Shown piece by piece: positions 44,143-51,993 of a stretch of 64,000 nucleotides of DNA. A program made the translations under genes and the position numbers. Origin of the DNA: Lewinellaceae bacterium. Its GTDB lineage: Bacteria > Bacteroidota > Bacteroidia > Chitinophagales > Saprospiraceae. The notes beneath the pieces were generated by a model. The model ran no database searches. It saw nothing but the letters and a program-made list of their open reading frames with translations, and was not told the DNA's origin. The stretch's first letter is position 1; each line of letters opens with the position of its first letter. The DNA is taken from the NCBI GenBank assembly GCA_016716135.1, contig JADJWX010000006.1:248001-312000 (forward strand). Direction: 5' to 3'.

Positions 44143-45561
44143 ATGCAGACGCAACCCAAAAAATTCGTTATGCCTGCCGGAAAGTGCTTTTTCACAGGGC
44201 CGGGCAATAGCTGTTGGACAGCTTTACCTGTAATCTTTCAATTTATTGAAAATTTGATTGCCGCCTTGCGGCTTTTGACCGCATTTTTTCGGAAACTACT
44301 ATCCGGCAGGTATAAAAAACTTGTATTTTTTATACTGGGTATTATATTTTTCAAACCAGTATTTTCCCAGGAGAACTTCGTTTCAGGAACGGTAATTAAT
44401 GCCCAAGGGGATACAATTGCAGGGCTCATTGATTACCAAAACTGGAAAAAGAACCCCAGAAAAGTAAAATTTAAAACGGCAGCGAATGAACCGTATAGTG
44501 TCTATACTCCTTTGGATATCGTTGAATTCAGGGTCCGGGATGAAATATATATTGGTAGAATAGTTGAATGTGAAACAAGCTCCTTAGATGCCGGCGGCCT
44601 TATGGAAGACCCTGGCTTTGCCATTAACATAGACACGGTGTTCCTTCAAGCATTAATTAGAGGGAGAAAAAGCTTGTATTTAAACAAAAACATTGATGGA
44701 AAAGATAATTTTTACATAGAAAACAATTCAAAGATCGAACTGCTTTTGTATAAAAAGTATTTAAAAAACACAGAAGGAAAATCTATTGTAAAAGAGCAGA
44801 AGAAATACATTGGGCAATTGCTGTTATATTTGGCCGACTGCCCAGCGCTTCAACAGGAAATCGAAAAAGCTGCTTATAATCGGAGAAGTTTTGAAAAAGT
44901 TTTTCAAAACTATTATAAGTGCTCCGGCGATCAAATTCTTTTTAAAAAAGAATTAGAAAAGCCGACAGTAGAGTTTGGAGTATTAGCAGGTGCCACAATA
45001 ACTTCACTTAATTTCAAAAGTAAAGGATTTGAGGTTCTTGTAAATACCGACTTTAAGCATTCGACACGTTTTACTGCAGGCCTGCGCCTTGAATTATTTC
45101 TACCCAGAATTCAGCGAAAATTGTCGATCAATAATGAACTTCTTTTTACCAGCTATGAAGTTGCCGGTGAATACCTGGATTTTGAGTCCGATAATAAGTA
45201 TTCCATAACAACAACTAAAATTGGTTATTCGCATATAAGATTTATCAACATGGTGCGGTACACGTACTCATTTAGAAAAACACGCTTTTTCATGAATGCA
45301 GGCATTAGCAATAGCTATTCAGTTTCCAATACCAATTATTCAAGGAAAGAGTCCAAATTCTTTACTATAAACAGCACAGAAATAGGGAAAGCGTTCAATG
45401 TGACGCGGACATATGAGCAGGGCTTTAATTTAGGGGTTGGTGTAAAACGCCTAAAAATTTCTGCTGAATTCAGATATGAACGCGGCAATGGCATGTCTGT
45501 CTATTCGGCATTAAATTCCATAACCAACCGATATTATTTTTTACTCGGTTATGGGTTTTAG
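44143..45561 (+). CDS. Outer-membrane beta-barrel-like protein with odd N-terminal extension
   Basis: 472 aa. A normal signal peptide (KKLVFFILGIIFFKPVFSQE) is preceded by about 55 extra residues, with no ATG close to it. The original start seems lost or the gene is fused to upstream DNA at the IS256-derived element. The C-terminal half (FGVLAGATITSLNFKSKGFE to RYYFLLGYGF) shows alternating strands and a terminal aromatic residue, as in small outer-membrane barrels. AT-rich; no family is assigned. Confidence 0.65.
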   Translation: MQTQPKKFVMPAGKCFFTGPGNSCWTALPVIFQFIENLIAALRLLTAFFRKLLSGRYKKLVFFILGIIFFKPVFSQENFVSGTVINAQGDTIAGLIDYQNWKKNPRKVKFKTAANEPYSVYTPLDIVEFRVRDEIYIGRIVECETSSLDAGGLMEDPGFAINIDTVFLQALIRGRKSLYLNKNIDGKDNFYIENNSKIELLLYKKYLKNTEGKSIVKEQKKYIGQLLLYLADCPALQQEIEKAAYNRRSFEKVFQNYYKCSGDQILFKKELEKPTVEFGVLAGATITSLNFKSKGFEVLVNTDFKHSTRFTAGLRLELFLPRIQRKLSINNELLFTSYEVAGEYLDFESDNKYSITTTKIGYSHIRFINMVRYTYSFRKTRFFMNAGISNSYSVSNTNYSRKESKFFTINSTEIGKAFNVTRTYEQGFNLGVGVKRLKISAEFRYERGNGMSVYSALNSITNRYYFLLGYGF

Positions 45562-45600
45562 CGCCTGTTGGGCCAGCGGGGAGTCAATCTTGCTGAGTAT
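45562..45600 (-). repeat. Post-stop motif between convergent genes
   Basis: GACTCCCCGCTGGCCCAACA on the minus strand; the phrase also occurs beyond the S41 gene (tgactccccgg...). It lies between the barrel gene and the convergent 127-aa gene. Confidence 0.55.
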
Positions 45601-45636
45601 GTTGGGGAAGAGGATAGATAGTATTACCTTATACAC

Positions 45637-46020
45637 CTACCCGCCATTCAATTTTGGGATCTCGGATGTATCAAGAAAAATTAGTTTTCCTTTTGCTCTT
45701 CCCGTAACCACCATTTCATCTGCTCCGGATGAAGGGCCGCCAATTCTTAAAACGGCATCACAGTGGTCAATAAGTTTGACGGCTACCGGATGAAAGATTT
45801 CGTTGAAAATTTGATCGCCGATCTCTTTTGAGCCCGCCGCTTCTATCAGGGGCAGCGCAAACCATTCGCCCAAAACGGGCATGTGTCCCATGCGGTAAAG
45901 TTCCAATGCCGTGTCGGTCATGGCTTTTACGTTCGCTGCTATCAATTCCGGGATGTCGTTTGTGCCGGAGCGGTAGGGGCCTGCGACGAGGATCAGTAAA
46001 GGTTTGTGGTTTTCTTTCAT
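45637..46020 (-). CDS. DUF4406 / nucleoside 2-deoxyribosyltransferase-like protein
   Basis: Start at 46020 (MKENHKPLLILVAGPYRSGT). A Rossmann-like core of about 127 aa: AGPYRSGTNDIPELIAANVK, ELYRMGHMPVLGEWFALPLI, CDAVLRIGGPSSGADEMV and KLIFLDTSEIPKL. The strand-loop pattern agrees with nucleoside deoxyribosyltransferase-type folds. Two fragments of the same gene lie nearby (43780-43965, 46240-46330), so this locus has been duplicated and broken repeatedly. Confidence 0.75.
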   Translation of the reverse strand: MKENHKPLLILVAGPYRSGTNDIPELIAANVKAMTDTALELYRMGHMPVLGEWFALPLIEAAGSKEIGDQIFNEIFHPVAVKLIDHCDAVLRIGGPSSGADEMVVTGRAKGKLIFLDTSEIPKLNGG

Positions 46021-46110
46021 GAAGGATGGTGTGTGATTGGGTATTGGTGTGTGGTGTTGGTCGCGTCCAGGGGAGTGGCAATTTGTTCCGAAGCTGGATA
46101 CGCCGCCCGT

Positions 46111-46236
46111 AGTGTATTTCACGCAGCGTTACGCAGCGTTAATGCGCAGAGGACGCGGAGTTTCCATTCCGGTGAAGGAAAACGCTGCGGAAATCTGCGC
46201 ATTAACGCTGTGCAACGCTGCGGGAAATGCGTTACT
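46111..46236. repeat. M1: 'cgcagcgtt' palindromic repeat
   Basis: The left arm tatttcacgcagcgttacgc and the right arm gcaacgctgcgggaaatgcg enclose repeated cgcag/ctgcg words. Related to M2 (51284) and M3 (62861). Confidence 0.75.
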
Positions 46237-46239
46237 AGC

Positions 46240-46330
46240 CGATCTGTTTGCAGCGCAAGCCATTCGCCCCAAACGGGCATGTGCCCCATTCGGTAAAGTT
46301 CCAATGCGGTGTTGGTCATGGCTTTGCCGT
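46240..46330 (-). pseudogene. Second fragment of the deoxyribosyltransferase-like gene
   Basis: Encodes GKAMTNTALELYRMGHMPVW followed by GEWLALQTD, matching the intact gene's middle helix. It has no start or end of its own. Confidence 0.75.
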
Positions 46331-46455
46331 AAATTTCATTGTTCAGGGGTGCTTTTTCACTTGTAATTGTTGAAAGGGTCTGCATACACAGCGTGGCGGC
46401 GTTTAGCCGCTATGATCGTTGTAACTTTTATTATCGGTTGCTCTTCTTTTATTCA

Positions 46456-47553
46456 TCATAGCGTAAATCTTTCGAATGTTTTACCGTTGAATTTGTATAC
46501 TCCCGTTTCATGTGTGCCAAGCCAAATTTGGTCCTGATTGTCCTTGTAAATAGAGAATAGAGTGATGTCTTTGCCATTTTCTCTTACGGGGTAGTGCGTT
46601 GACTTATTCCCATCATATTTCCATACTCCTTGATTGTATGTTGCCATCCAAATATTGTCCTCGTTGTCTTTTATAGCAGACATGAAATAAATATAACCTT
46701 TTCCATCTACGGATTTAATATCATCAGTGCCCTTTTCTCTTTCGTATTTGACTAAAGCATGTCCATTTTCTTTTATACTGTCAGGAGAAATGTTGAAACG
46801 ATAGCGGGTATTACAGAACCAGTATTTGCCTTTTGCGTCTTCAAGAATGGAGCGAATTCCAAACGAACCCCCATCAGGAGTATTTGTCAAGTGGTCTTCA
46901 AATAGCCAACTATGTGAATTTCCATCATAACGGCAAATGCCAAAGTTTGATGTGCCAAACCACATGGTTCCTTTACTGTCCTTATAAATATAATAAACAT
47001 CATATGGACTCCAGGAATTATTTGGAAACCTTGCGAAATACTCGTCAGCCATATAGTGTTTGGGAAATTCAAGCTGGTAAAGGTTTTTTCCGTCATACCG
47101 ACAAGGCCCATTTTCTCCGTTTTTTCCAAGAGTGGAAAACCATAAATCATCAGGTTGGAGTTTCCAATTATCACCTGAAGATATGTTTGGTATGGCGGTC
47201 AATGTCGTAAAAGTATGTCCATCAAATTTGTTTATACTTTCCAATGTTGAAATGTAAATATTTCCTTGTTTATCCTCTTGAATACCTCTGATGCGATTGC
47301 TGCTTAATCCGTCCTTTGCTGAAAAGTGAATAATTGTCTTTCCGTCAAAACAAAATGCACCGTCTTTATCACTGCCATACCAGTAGTCACCGTTTGTCGC
47401 TTGAAAAACAATCCAAATACTTTTGCTGAGTTCTGAAACCGTATCACCTAAAACGACCTTAGAATTGCGGGTTGTATTCTTAGTGAAATCTTGTCCGTTG
47501 CATGAAGTCAATATAATCAAGATGTAAAAAACTGGAAGTATATATAATTTCAT
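46456..47553 (-). CDS. Two-component-regulator-type propeller lipoprotein, second member
   Basis: A 365-aa lipoprotein (MKLYILPVFYILIILTSC, lipobox LTSC). Reg_prop blades: QATNGDYWYGSDKDGAFCFD, QEDKQGNIYISTLESINKFD, YKDSKGTMWFGTSNFGICRY, KDNEDNIWMATYNQGVWKYD and KDNQDQIWLGTHETGVYKFN. AT-rich, unlike the paralogue at 4503. No kinase or HTH is attached. Palindromic ends (gtgccgccgcttaggcggca at 47619; ggcggcgtttagccgc at 46395) lie on both sides. Confidence 0.85.
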   Translation of the reverse strand: MKLYILPVFYILIILTSCNGQDFTKNTTRNSKVVLGDTVSELSKSIWIVFQATNGDYWYGSDKDGAFCFDGKTIIHFSAKDGLSSNRIRGIQEDKQGNIYISTLESINKFDGHTFTTLTAIPNISSGDNWKLQPDDLWFSTLGKNGENGPCRYDGKNLYQLEFPKHYMADEYFARFPNNSWSPYDVYYIYKDSKGTMWFGTSNFGICRYDGNSHSWLFEDHLTNTPDGGSFGIRSILEDAKGKYWFCNTRYRFNISPDSIKENGHALVKYEREKGTDDIKSVDGKGYIYFMSAIKDNEDNIWMATYNQGVWKYDGNKSTHYPVRENGKDITLFSIYKDNQDQIWLGTHETGVYKFNGKTFERFTL

Positions 47554-47618
47554 TGTCAGTCTATTTGAAAATTACATTGTCTTTATATAGTTGCCGATAA
47601 CGTTACCACTGCCGACGT

Positions 47619-47638
47619 GCCGCCGCTTAGGCGGCATA
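47619..47638. other. Hairpin between propeller gene and RT remnant
   Basis: GTGCCGCCGCTTAGGCGGCA folds into a stem of 6-7 bp. It lies just beyond the RT stop codon and could end RT transcription, or be a cassette boundary. Confidence 0.4.
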
Positions 47639-47668
47639 AAAGGCAGTGGATTGTTCCATGCTTTTTTA

Positions 47669-48316
47669 TTATCCCTCAAAAGACGCCCTCGCCAGCCAAC
47701 GCCGCCGGGCCACTACTTCCTCCCAACACGGCCGATCCTGAACGGACAGCCATTTTACATCCTTCCTGCGCACCTGTCTTTTCTTCCGCACTAATTTGCA
47801 GTAGTTCCCAGAGATATAAAAATGGTTGAGGTACTCCACGCGCAGGGTGCGTCGTAACACTTTCCTGCGAATATAGTAAGTCCGGTAGTGTTTCATCAAG
47901 CCCAGGTAGGAATTGACGCTGCTTTGCAAAGATTGCAATTCCCGCTCATTCAACCTTCCCGGTCTCCCAATCCGTTCGTTCCATTGTTGAATGCGCGCAT
48001 AGAAATTGCCTTTCGTCCGGTTTTTGATATAAACCCTTCCCGGCTTGACGACTGCCCCCAAAAAAGCCACGCCTTTGCTGTAGTGTTGCAGGTATATTTT
48101 CCGGGGGTGAACGTTCAGCCCCATCTGCTCCTGAAGAAACCCGTCGAGCCGGGGAATGAGCGCTTGCAGATAAGCCTTGTCGGGATGCACGATCACCCAA
48201 TCGTCCACATAGCGGCAATAGTAGCGGATGCCCAGGTCGTGCTTGACGTAGTGGTCAAAAGCATCCAGGTAAAAATTGGCAAATATCTGACTGGTCAGGT
48301 TGCCGATCGGCAGGCC
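47669..48316 (-). pseudogene. DGR-type reverse transcriptase, N-terminus deleted
   Basis: 215 residues in one frame. GLPIGNLTSQIFANFYLDAF is the motif 4 region with the SQ signature of diversity-generating-retroelement RTs. RYYCRYVDDWVIVHPD is the catalytic YxDD box. FLGAVVKPGRVYIK and LGLMKHYRTYYIRRK belong to the C-terminal part. The first half (motifs 1-3, about 150-200 aa) is absent: the frame emerges directly from the end of avd at 48316. Cannot be a working RT as sequenced. Confidence 0.85.
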
Positions 48317-48715
48317 GCCAGCCCGTCACCTGCCGGCCGATGCCTTCCGTCAGTTCGATAAAGGCGCTGTACCGTTTGGTGCTTAGCAGCCGCAGGTCGG
48401 TACAAGCGGATTTCCAGCTTTAACAACTCGAAATCATCCTGAAACCGGTGCAAATGCTCCGCTTTTTCCCGGTACTTATTGGCCCGGTAGATACTCCGCA
48501 CCAAGCCTCCCATCCGAAACAGGGGTTTCGGCTCCCTCCTTACAAAGTGACATTTAGTCACTTTATTCGCTGCGCGACCAGTCGGTCACATCCCGCTTCA
48601 TATCCTGCCCCAAGGTATACTTGTATTCACGAGGAAACTCCTTCGTCACCTCATACACCAGCAGAATGAGTGCGTACACATCTTTGTAAACCGGCAAAGT
48701 CTCGTACATCGCCAT
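48315..48715 (-). pseudogene. avd: Avd (DGR accessory variability determinant), disrupted
   Basis: Start at 48715 or 48709 (MAMYETLPVYKDVYALILLV). Helix 1 and the motif EFPREYKYTLGQDMKRDVTD are typical of the four-helix Avd/S23 family. A 76-bp insert (48505-48580) follows, then the frame resumes as LVRSIYRANKYREKAEHLHR. A further one-base shift near 48405 is needed to read DLRLLSTKRYSAFIELTEGI and GRQVTGW. The final codons overlap the RT remnant. Avd normally forms a pentamer that helps the RT. Confidence 0.8.
48505..48580. other. 76-bp double-hairpin insert in avd
   Basis: Contains AAAGTGACATTTAGTCACTTT-type (48544-48564, 8-bp stem) and CCGAAACAGGGGTTTCGG (48514-48531, 7-bp stem) palindromes. 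Removing it joins VTD to LVRSIYRAN in the expected Avd sequence. Its nature is unknown. Confidence 0.55.
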
Positions 48716-48736
48716 TTCAAAAAAAAATTTCGAGCG

Positions 48737-48755
48737 CTTCGCGCTATGATTAAAA
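48737..48755 (-). promoter_or_regulatory. Hairpin downstream of the variable region
   Basis: AGCGC-GAA-GCGCT on the minus strand, followed by cgaaattttttttt. It lies about 35 bp past the target stop codon. DGR variable regions are often followed by a small hairpin that promotes retrohoming; the T-run makes a transcription terminator equally likely. Confidence 0.4.
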
Positions 48756-48783
48756 TAGATAAATGGTTTAATAGTTAATTGGT

Positions 48784-49686
48784 TTATCTCCTGACGCAAC
48801 GACAACGATAGAAGCTGTCCTTAAAGTTGCTGAACTGAAAGCCGTCAACAAAGTACTGAAGCCAGGCGAAGCCGAGATTGTACTCAGAAGAACTCCAATA
48901 ATACTCGTTTGCAAACCCATTCTCTCCGCCCGGCCCGAGTTGATCGTACATAGCCTTTAATTCACCGGCGGCCGGCAGGTACCAGTCGTCGCAGCCGTTG
49001 TCCACCAGGTCGGCACATAGTTTGGCGGCATAAGCCGTTCCGCTATTGTTGCCCAGTGCATCCACGATCTTTTGCGTATTGCCCACGCCGTCGAAGTCGG
49101 CATTGGCAGCAGCCGTAGTGGTTATATTAGCCAGTGTCGGAATATCTGTACCGAATCCGCCCCATTCTATGCTCGTGCTGTTATCGGTGGGGTGTACGTA
49201 CAGGGTGTATTCATCGCCGTTGTTGGGCGTGCCGTCGGGGTCGATGTTTACGGTGAGCAGGTTGGCAGTGCAGGGGTCGGGGTTACCCACCCGGATGTCC
49301 AGGTCGCAGGCGCCGTTGGTCACCTGTATCCAGTAGCCGTCGGTGTTTTTGCGCTTGGCATCGAGGGTGTACATGCCGCCGCCGGCATCGGTCAGCGGGG
49401 CGCCTATAGGGATCAATAAAGCGGTGTTCATCGGGTCGTACAGGCCGTTCTGCGCTTTCACCGTCCAGTTTTGTGCCGCTGCGGCAGTAACTTTAATAGT
49501 AACAACTGTGTAGCCGCTGGGGTCGTTGCAGGTGCAGTGGTCGGGTACATCCACCTGGTAGCCGGTACACTGGCCAATAGCCTGTGTGGGTGCCAAGGCG
49601 AGTAGAACGACGCCTAAAACCAAACTGGAAATGCAGGGAAGGGCATACCTTGAAAATGCCGTGGAAGCAGGTAGATAACTTTTCAT
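48784..49686 (-). CDS. DGR target protein: exported, C-type-lectin-like (DUF1566/FGE-type) C-terminus
   Basis: A 300-aa exported protein (MKSYLPASTAFSRYALPCIS, cleaved near AIGQ). The N-terminal 190 residues are beta-rich. Residues about 205-300 form a C-type-lectin-like domain (CDDWYLPAAGELKAMYDQLG, then NEYYWSSSE). The last 35 residues carry the diversified segment: YNLGF, L, Y, VD, F, FSNF, DSFY and C alternate with fixed AW, Q, G, K and R residues, ending RCVRR. Nearly all variable codons end in C or T, as expected from AAY codons mutated at A. Directly followed by avd and RT remnants. Confidence 0.85.
   Translation of the reverse strand: MKSYLPASTAFSRYALPCISSLVLGVVLLALAPTQAIGQCTGYQVDVPDHCTCNDPSGYTVVTIKVTAAAAQNWTVKAQNGLYDPMNTALLIPIGAPLTDAGGGMYTLDAKRKNTDGYWIQVTNGACDLDIRVGNPDPCTANLLTVNIDPDGTPNNGDEYTLYVHPTDNSTSIEWGGFGTDIPTLANITTTAAANADFDGVGNTQKIVDALGNNSGTAYAAKLCADLVDNGCDDWYLPAAGELKAMYDQLGPGGENGFANEYYWSSSEYNLGFAWLQYFVDGFQFSNFKDSFYRCRCVRR
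48787..48890 (-). repeat. Variable region (VR) of the DGR target
   Basis: About 17 codons of NNY form (TAC AAT CTC GGC TTC ... GAC AGC TTC TAT) interrupted by fixed GCC TGG, CAG, GGC and AAG. The end CGTTGCGTCAGGAGATAA would be the initiation-of-homing segment. No template repeat was found by reading the window. Confidence 0.75.
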
Positions 49687-49812
49687 GATGTGATTAGTAG
49701 ATGAAATACGGAACTTTTCGCAGGTAAAGGTAATTAAAAAATGTACTCCCCCCCCCTACAAATTTTTCAAAAAGCGGTATGTGTTCGGCTGTTTTGTTGT
49801 ATGGAACGGTTT

Positions 49813-49841
49813 GCATAGTTGCCCGCTACGGGCAACTATGC
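49813..49841. terminator. 13-bp palindrome at the end of the 276-aa gene
   Basis: GCATAGTTGCCCG-CTA-CGGGCAACTATGC. It contains the gene's TAG stop codon (49836-49838). There is no T-run, so it may be a boundary palindrome rather than an intrinsic terminator. Confidence 0.5.
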
Positions 49842-50666
49842 TTTGTTGTGGGCAGCCTTCATTTCTTCTTTTTTATCTAATCTTTTCTTTAACTGCTTAA
49901 TTAGATGAACCGCAGCAACAATTAGCAGTAAATAATTTGACAAATCAGAAACGAAATTTAATTTATTTTCAACTTCTGTTAAAGGTTTAATTTTTTCTCC
50001 GTTCTCTTTTTCGAAATCATTATTTAGTGCAATTAGCTTTTCATAAACATCCAGGATTCTAAAATATAAATCTATCACCATGATAAGAATGAAATAAATA
50101 CTGAATATTTTAATATTTTTATCATGGAAAATGTAATTAAAGCTTTTTATCCAAAATTTTATATGTCGTTTACCTTTTGGAATCTTGGATAGATGAGAAA
50201 CTATAAGAATTAGAGGATAAATCGCACCAATTAAGGAACCCCAATATTTTGGGATGATTAGACCAACAAAAAACAAGATGACAGGAATTATAAAAAACTT
50301 CCATATTCCTGTTCCCTTGTAAGGGTCTGCCAATATTATTTGTTCGAGATAAATTATAGCAAATCCATAATTCATAACAACAAGAAAAATGAATTGCACT
50401 ATAACAACTCCAACAAATATCATATTTACTTCGCTTCCTGCTATTAATGCTGTTACTTGGGAAAACAAAATTAGAGCATACATTCCTGATACTATTAGGA
50501 AAAAGTAAATGAATTGTCTTGCTCTTAGAATTCGATGTTCTTCATCATAAGATTTTCCTAATGTTACAAAAAAGAAAATGTTCTGATGAAGAAATGTTAG
50601 GATGTTAATGAAAAAAGTTTCAATTATTTCAAATCCTTTGATTAGTAATGATAAAAACTTATCCAT
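49836..50666 (-). CDS. Hypothetical multi-pass membrane protein, 276 aa
   Basis: Six or seven hydrophobic segments (for example FIYFFLIVSGMYALILF, MIFVGVVIVQFIFLVV, FFIIPVILFFVGLII, IFSIYFILIMVIDLYF and LLLIVAAVHLI) and a Lys-rich C-terminus. No family is assigned. It is the second gene of a two-gene operon with the small membrane protein upstream (4 bp between stop at 50670 and ATG at 50666 after frame repair). Confidence 0.65.
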   Translation of the reverse strand: MDKFLSLLIKGFEIIETFFINILTFLHQNIFFFVTLGKSYDEEHRILRARQFIYFFLIVSGMYALILFSQVTALIAGSEVNMIFVGVVIVQFIFLVVMNYGFAIIYLEQIILADPYKGTGIWKFFIIPVILFFVGLIIPKYWGSLIGAIYPLILIVSHLSKIPKGKRHIKFWIKSFNYIFHDKNIKIFSIYFILIMVIDLYFRILDVYEKLIALNNDFEKENGEKIKPLTEVENKLNFVSDLSNYLLLIVAAVHLIKQLKKRLDKKEEMKAAHNKA

Positions 50667-50669
50667 TTC

Positions 50670-50898
50670 TTATTGTGGATTAGTAACAGCGTTCATACTT
50701 GCAATTATTACAGCCAAAATAAATGCAATAATTTGAAGCCAAAAATTTTGTCGTTATCATTCTCCAAGCCTCCTCTTTACTACCTTTTATTGCCCAAAGG
50801 ATTAGATACATGATAAAATTTCCTAGGATGTAATAGCCGACAAATCTGCCAATCATTCTTCCTGTACTCGGTGCTTGTAAAAAGATGAATTCTTTCAT
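50670..50898 (-). CDS. Small two-helix membrane protein, homopolymer frameshift near its end
   Basis: Start at 50898 (MKEFIFLQAPSTGRMIGRFV). As sequenced it ends at 50680 with a non-hydrophobic tail (NYCIYFGCNNCKYERCY). Removing one A from the AAAA run near 50750 gives NFWLQIIAFILAVIIASMNA and a stop at 50670, a second helix and a tight link to the next gene. The latter is more plausible. Preceded by leader element R6. Confidence 0.6.
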
Positions 50899-51074
50899 TT
50901 TGAATATTTTTTGATAATTTTTTTGATTTCGGTGTTGACTGTTTTTTTTATTTTTTGGTTTCCCACAACTTTGTACACCTGAAAACGAAAAACCAAAAAT
51001 CCGCAATGCGCCTTTTACTTCGTCGTTTTCGGGAATATCGTCTTTACCCAACCTTGTTACCAATAATAACCACA

Positions 51075-51113
51075 CTGCCCTTCCCCCCAAAAAAAACTCC
51101 GGAGAAAGGGCAG
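51075..51113 (-). promoter_or_regulatory. R6 leader hairpin
   Basis: CTGCCCTTTCTCCGGAG / GGGGGGAAGGGCAG in the 5' UTR of the small membrane-protein operon, followed by tgtggttattatt. Confidence 0.55.
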
Positions 51114-51166
51114 TGCAAAAAAATATGCTTCTCAAGCCTGGTCAAGTGCGATTTATTTAGCGTCGA

Positions 51167-51198
51167 CAAACTTAACCCAATTTTACTGCCGGGTCAAA
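51167..51198 (-). promoter_or_regulatory. R6: shared promoter element
   Basis: On the minus strand TTTG (51195-51198), 20 bp, TAAGTTTG (51167-51174). The stretch from here to the hairpin is closest to R4. Confidence 0.65.
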
Positions 51199-51283
51199 AT
51201 GACGCGCACAAAAAATTGCCGGACATTCGGCATTCCGGTCCATAGGTGCAGCCGGACAATGCTATAAATTTGCGGCTCCAAAC

Positions 51284-51511
51284 TAGGGGTGTTAAGAGAA
51301 ATTTTCAGGAAGGTTGTTTTTGTAAAAAACTCAACATTTTTAGCAACACGTTGCGTATTTCCCGCAGAGTAACGCTGAGTTTTTTACGCAGAGTTCCGCA
51401 GAGTTTATATTCCGTTGAAGGAAAACTCTGCGAGTTAACTTTGTGCTACTCTGCGGGAAATACGCTACGTGCCAACCTTAGCCGGAAAAACATTTCTCTT
51501 AACACCCCTAA
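51284..51511. repeat. M2: palindrome with outer inverted repeats
   Basis: Outer ends taggggtgttaagagaaat and atttctcttaacacccctaa are exact inverted repeats. Inside lie cgtatttcccgcagagtaac and gctactctgcgggaaatacg, the M-type words. This is the only M copy with clear outer ends, so it may define the full unit (228 bp). Confidence 0.75.
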
Positions 51512-51536
51512 CTCCACACGTCAAATTTTACATCAA

Positions 51537-51908
51537 ATGATTTCCACACAAAAACGCCTTGGCCTGCTGGTGGCCATCCTTTCTTTCCTGGGCTGCTACC
51601 TCGAATGGGGGCAAGGCCAGCGGGCATTTATCTACCAAGTAGCTGTCGACCTGTTTCGAAAAGGCTTCAACAACAGCGACTCGCTGTCGCACCCCCTGGT
51701 TTTGCTGCCTTTTGCCGGCTTGCTCCTGCTGCTCTATTGTCTGTTTGCCCGGCAGTTTTCCAAACGGCTGTTTTTGATCGGTGCGGGCATGGTGGGCTTG
51801 CTCGTGTTTTTCGTGTTATTGTCCGGGCTGTTGAGCGCCAATCTCAAAATGCTGATTGCACCGGTTCTGTTTTTTGGGTCGGCAGGTGTTGTGCTCTGGA
51901 GTAGGTAG
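51537..51908 (+). CDS. Small membrane protein, 123 aa, four helices
   Basis: Start at 51537 (MISTQKRLGLLVAILSFLGC). Four hydrophobic segments: 9-23, about 53-70, 78-95 and 103-120. Codon use is like that of core genes, and the upstream open frame lies within repeat M2. No family is recognised. Confidence 0.65.
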   Translation: MISTQKRLGLLVAILSFLGCYLEWGQGQRAFIYQVAVDLFRKGFNNSDSLSHPLVLLPFAGLLLLLYCLFARQFSKRLFLIGAGMVGLLVFFVLLSGLLSANLKMLIAPVLFFGSAGVVLWSR

Positions 51909-51993
51909 GCAGCCGTAGATTGTTTTTTCACCACTGAGGCACAGACGGCACAGAAAAGCCATTACATACAACTCCGTTGAACTCTTTTTGGCG

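Noticed and set aside
47669..48316. Group II intron or retron reverse transcriptase
   Set aside because: The GNLTSQ motif, neighbouring Avd and a C-type-lectin target with NNY codons point to a DGR. No maturase domain or msr/msd structure is seen.
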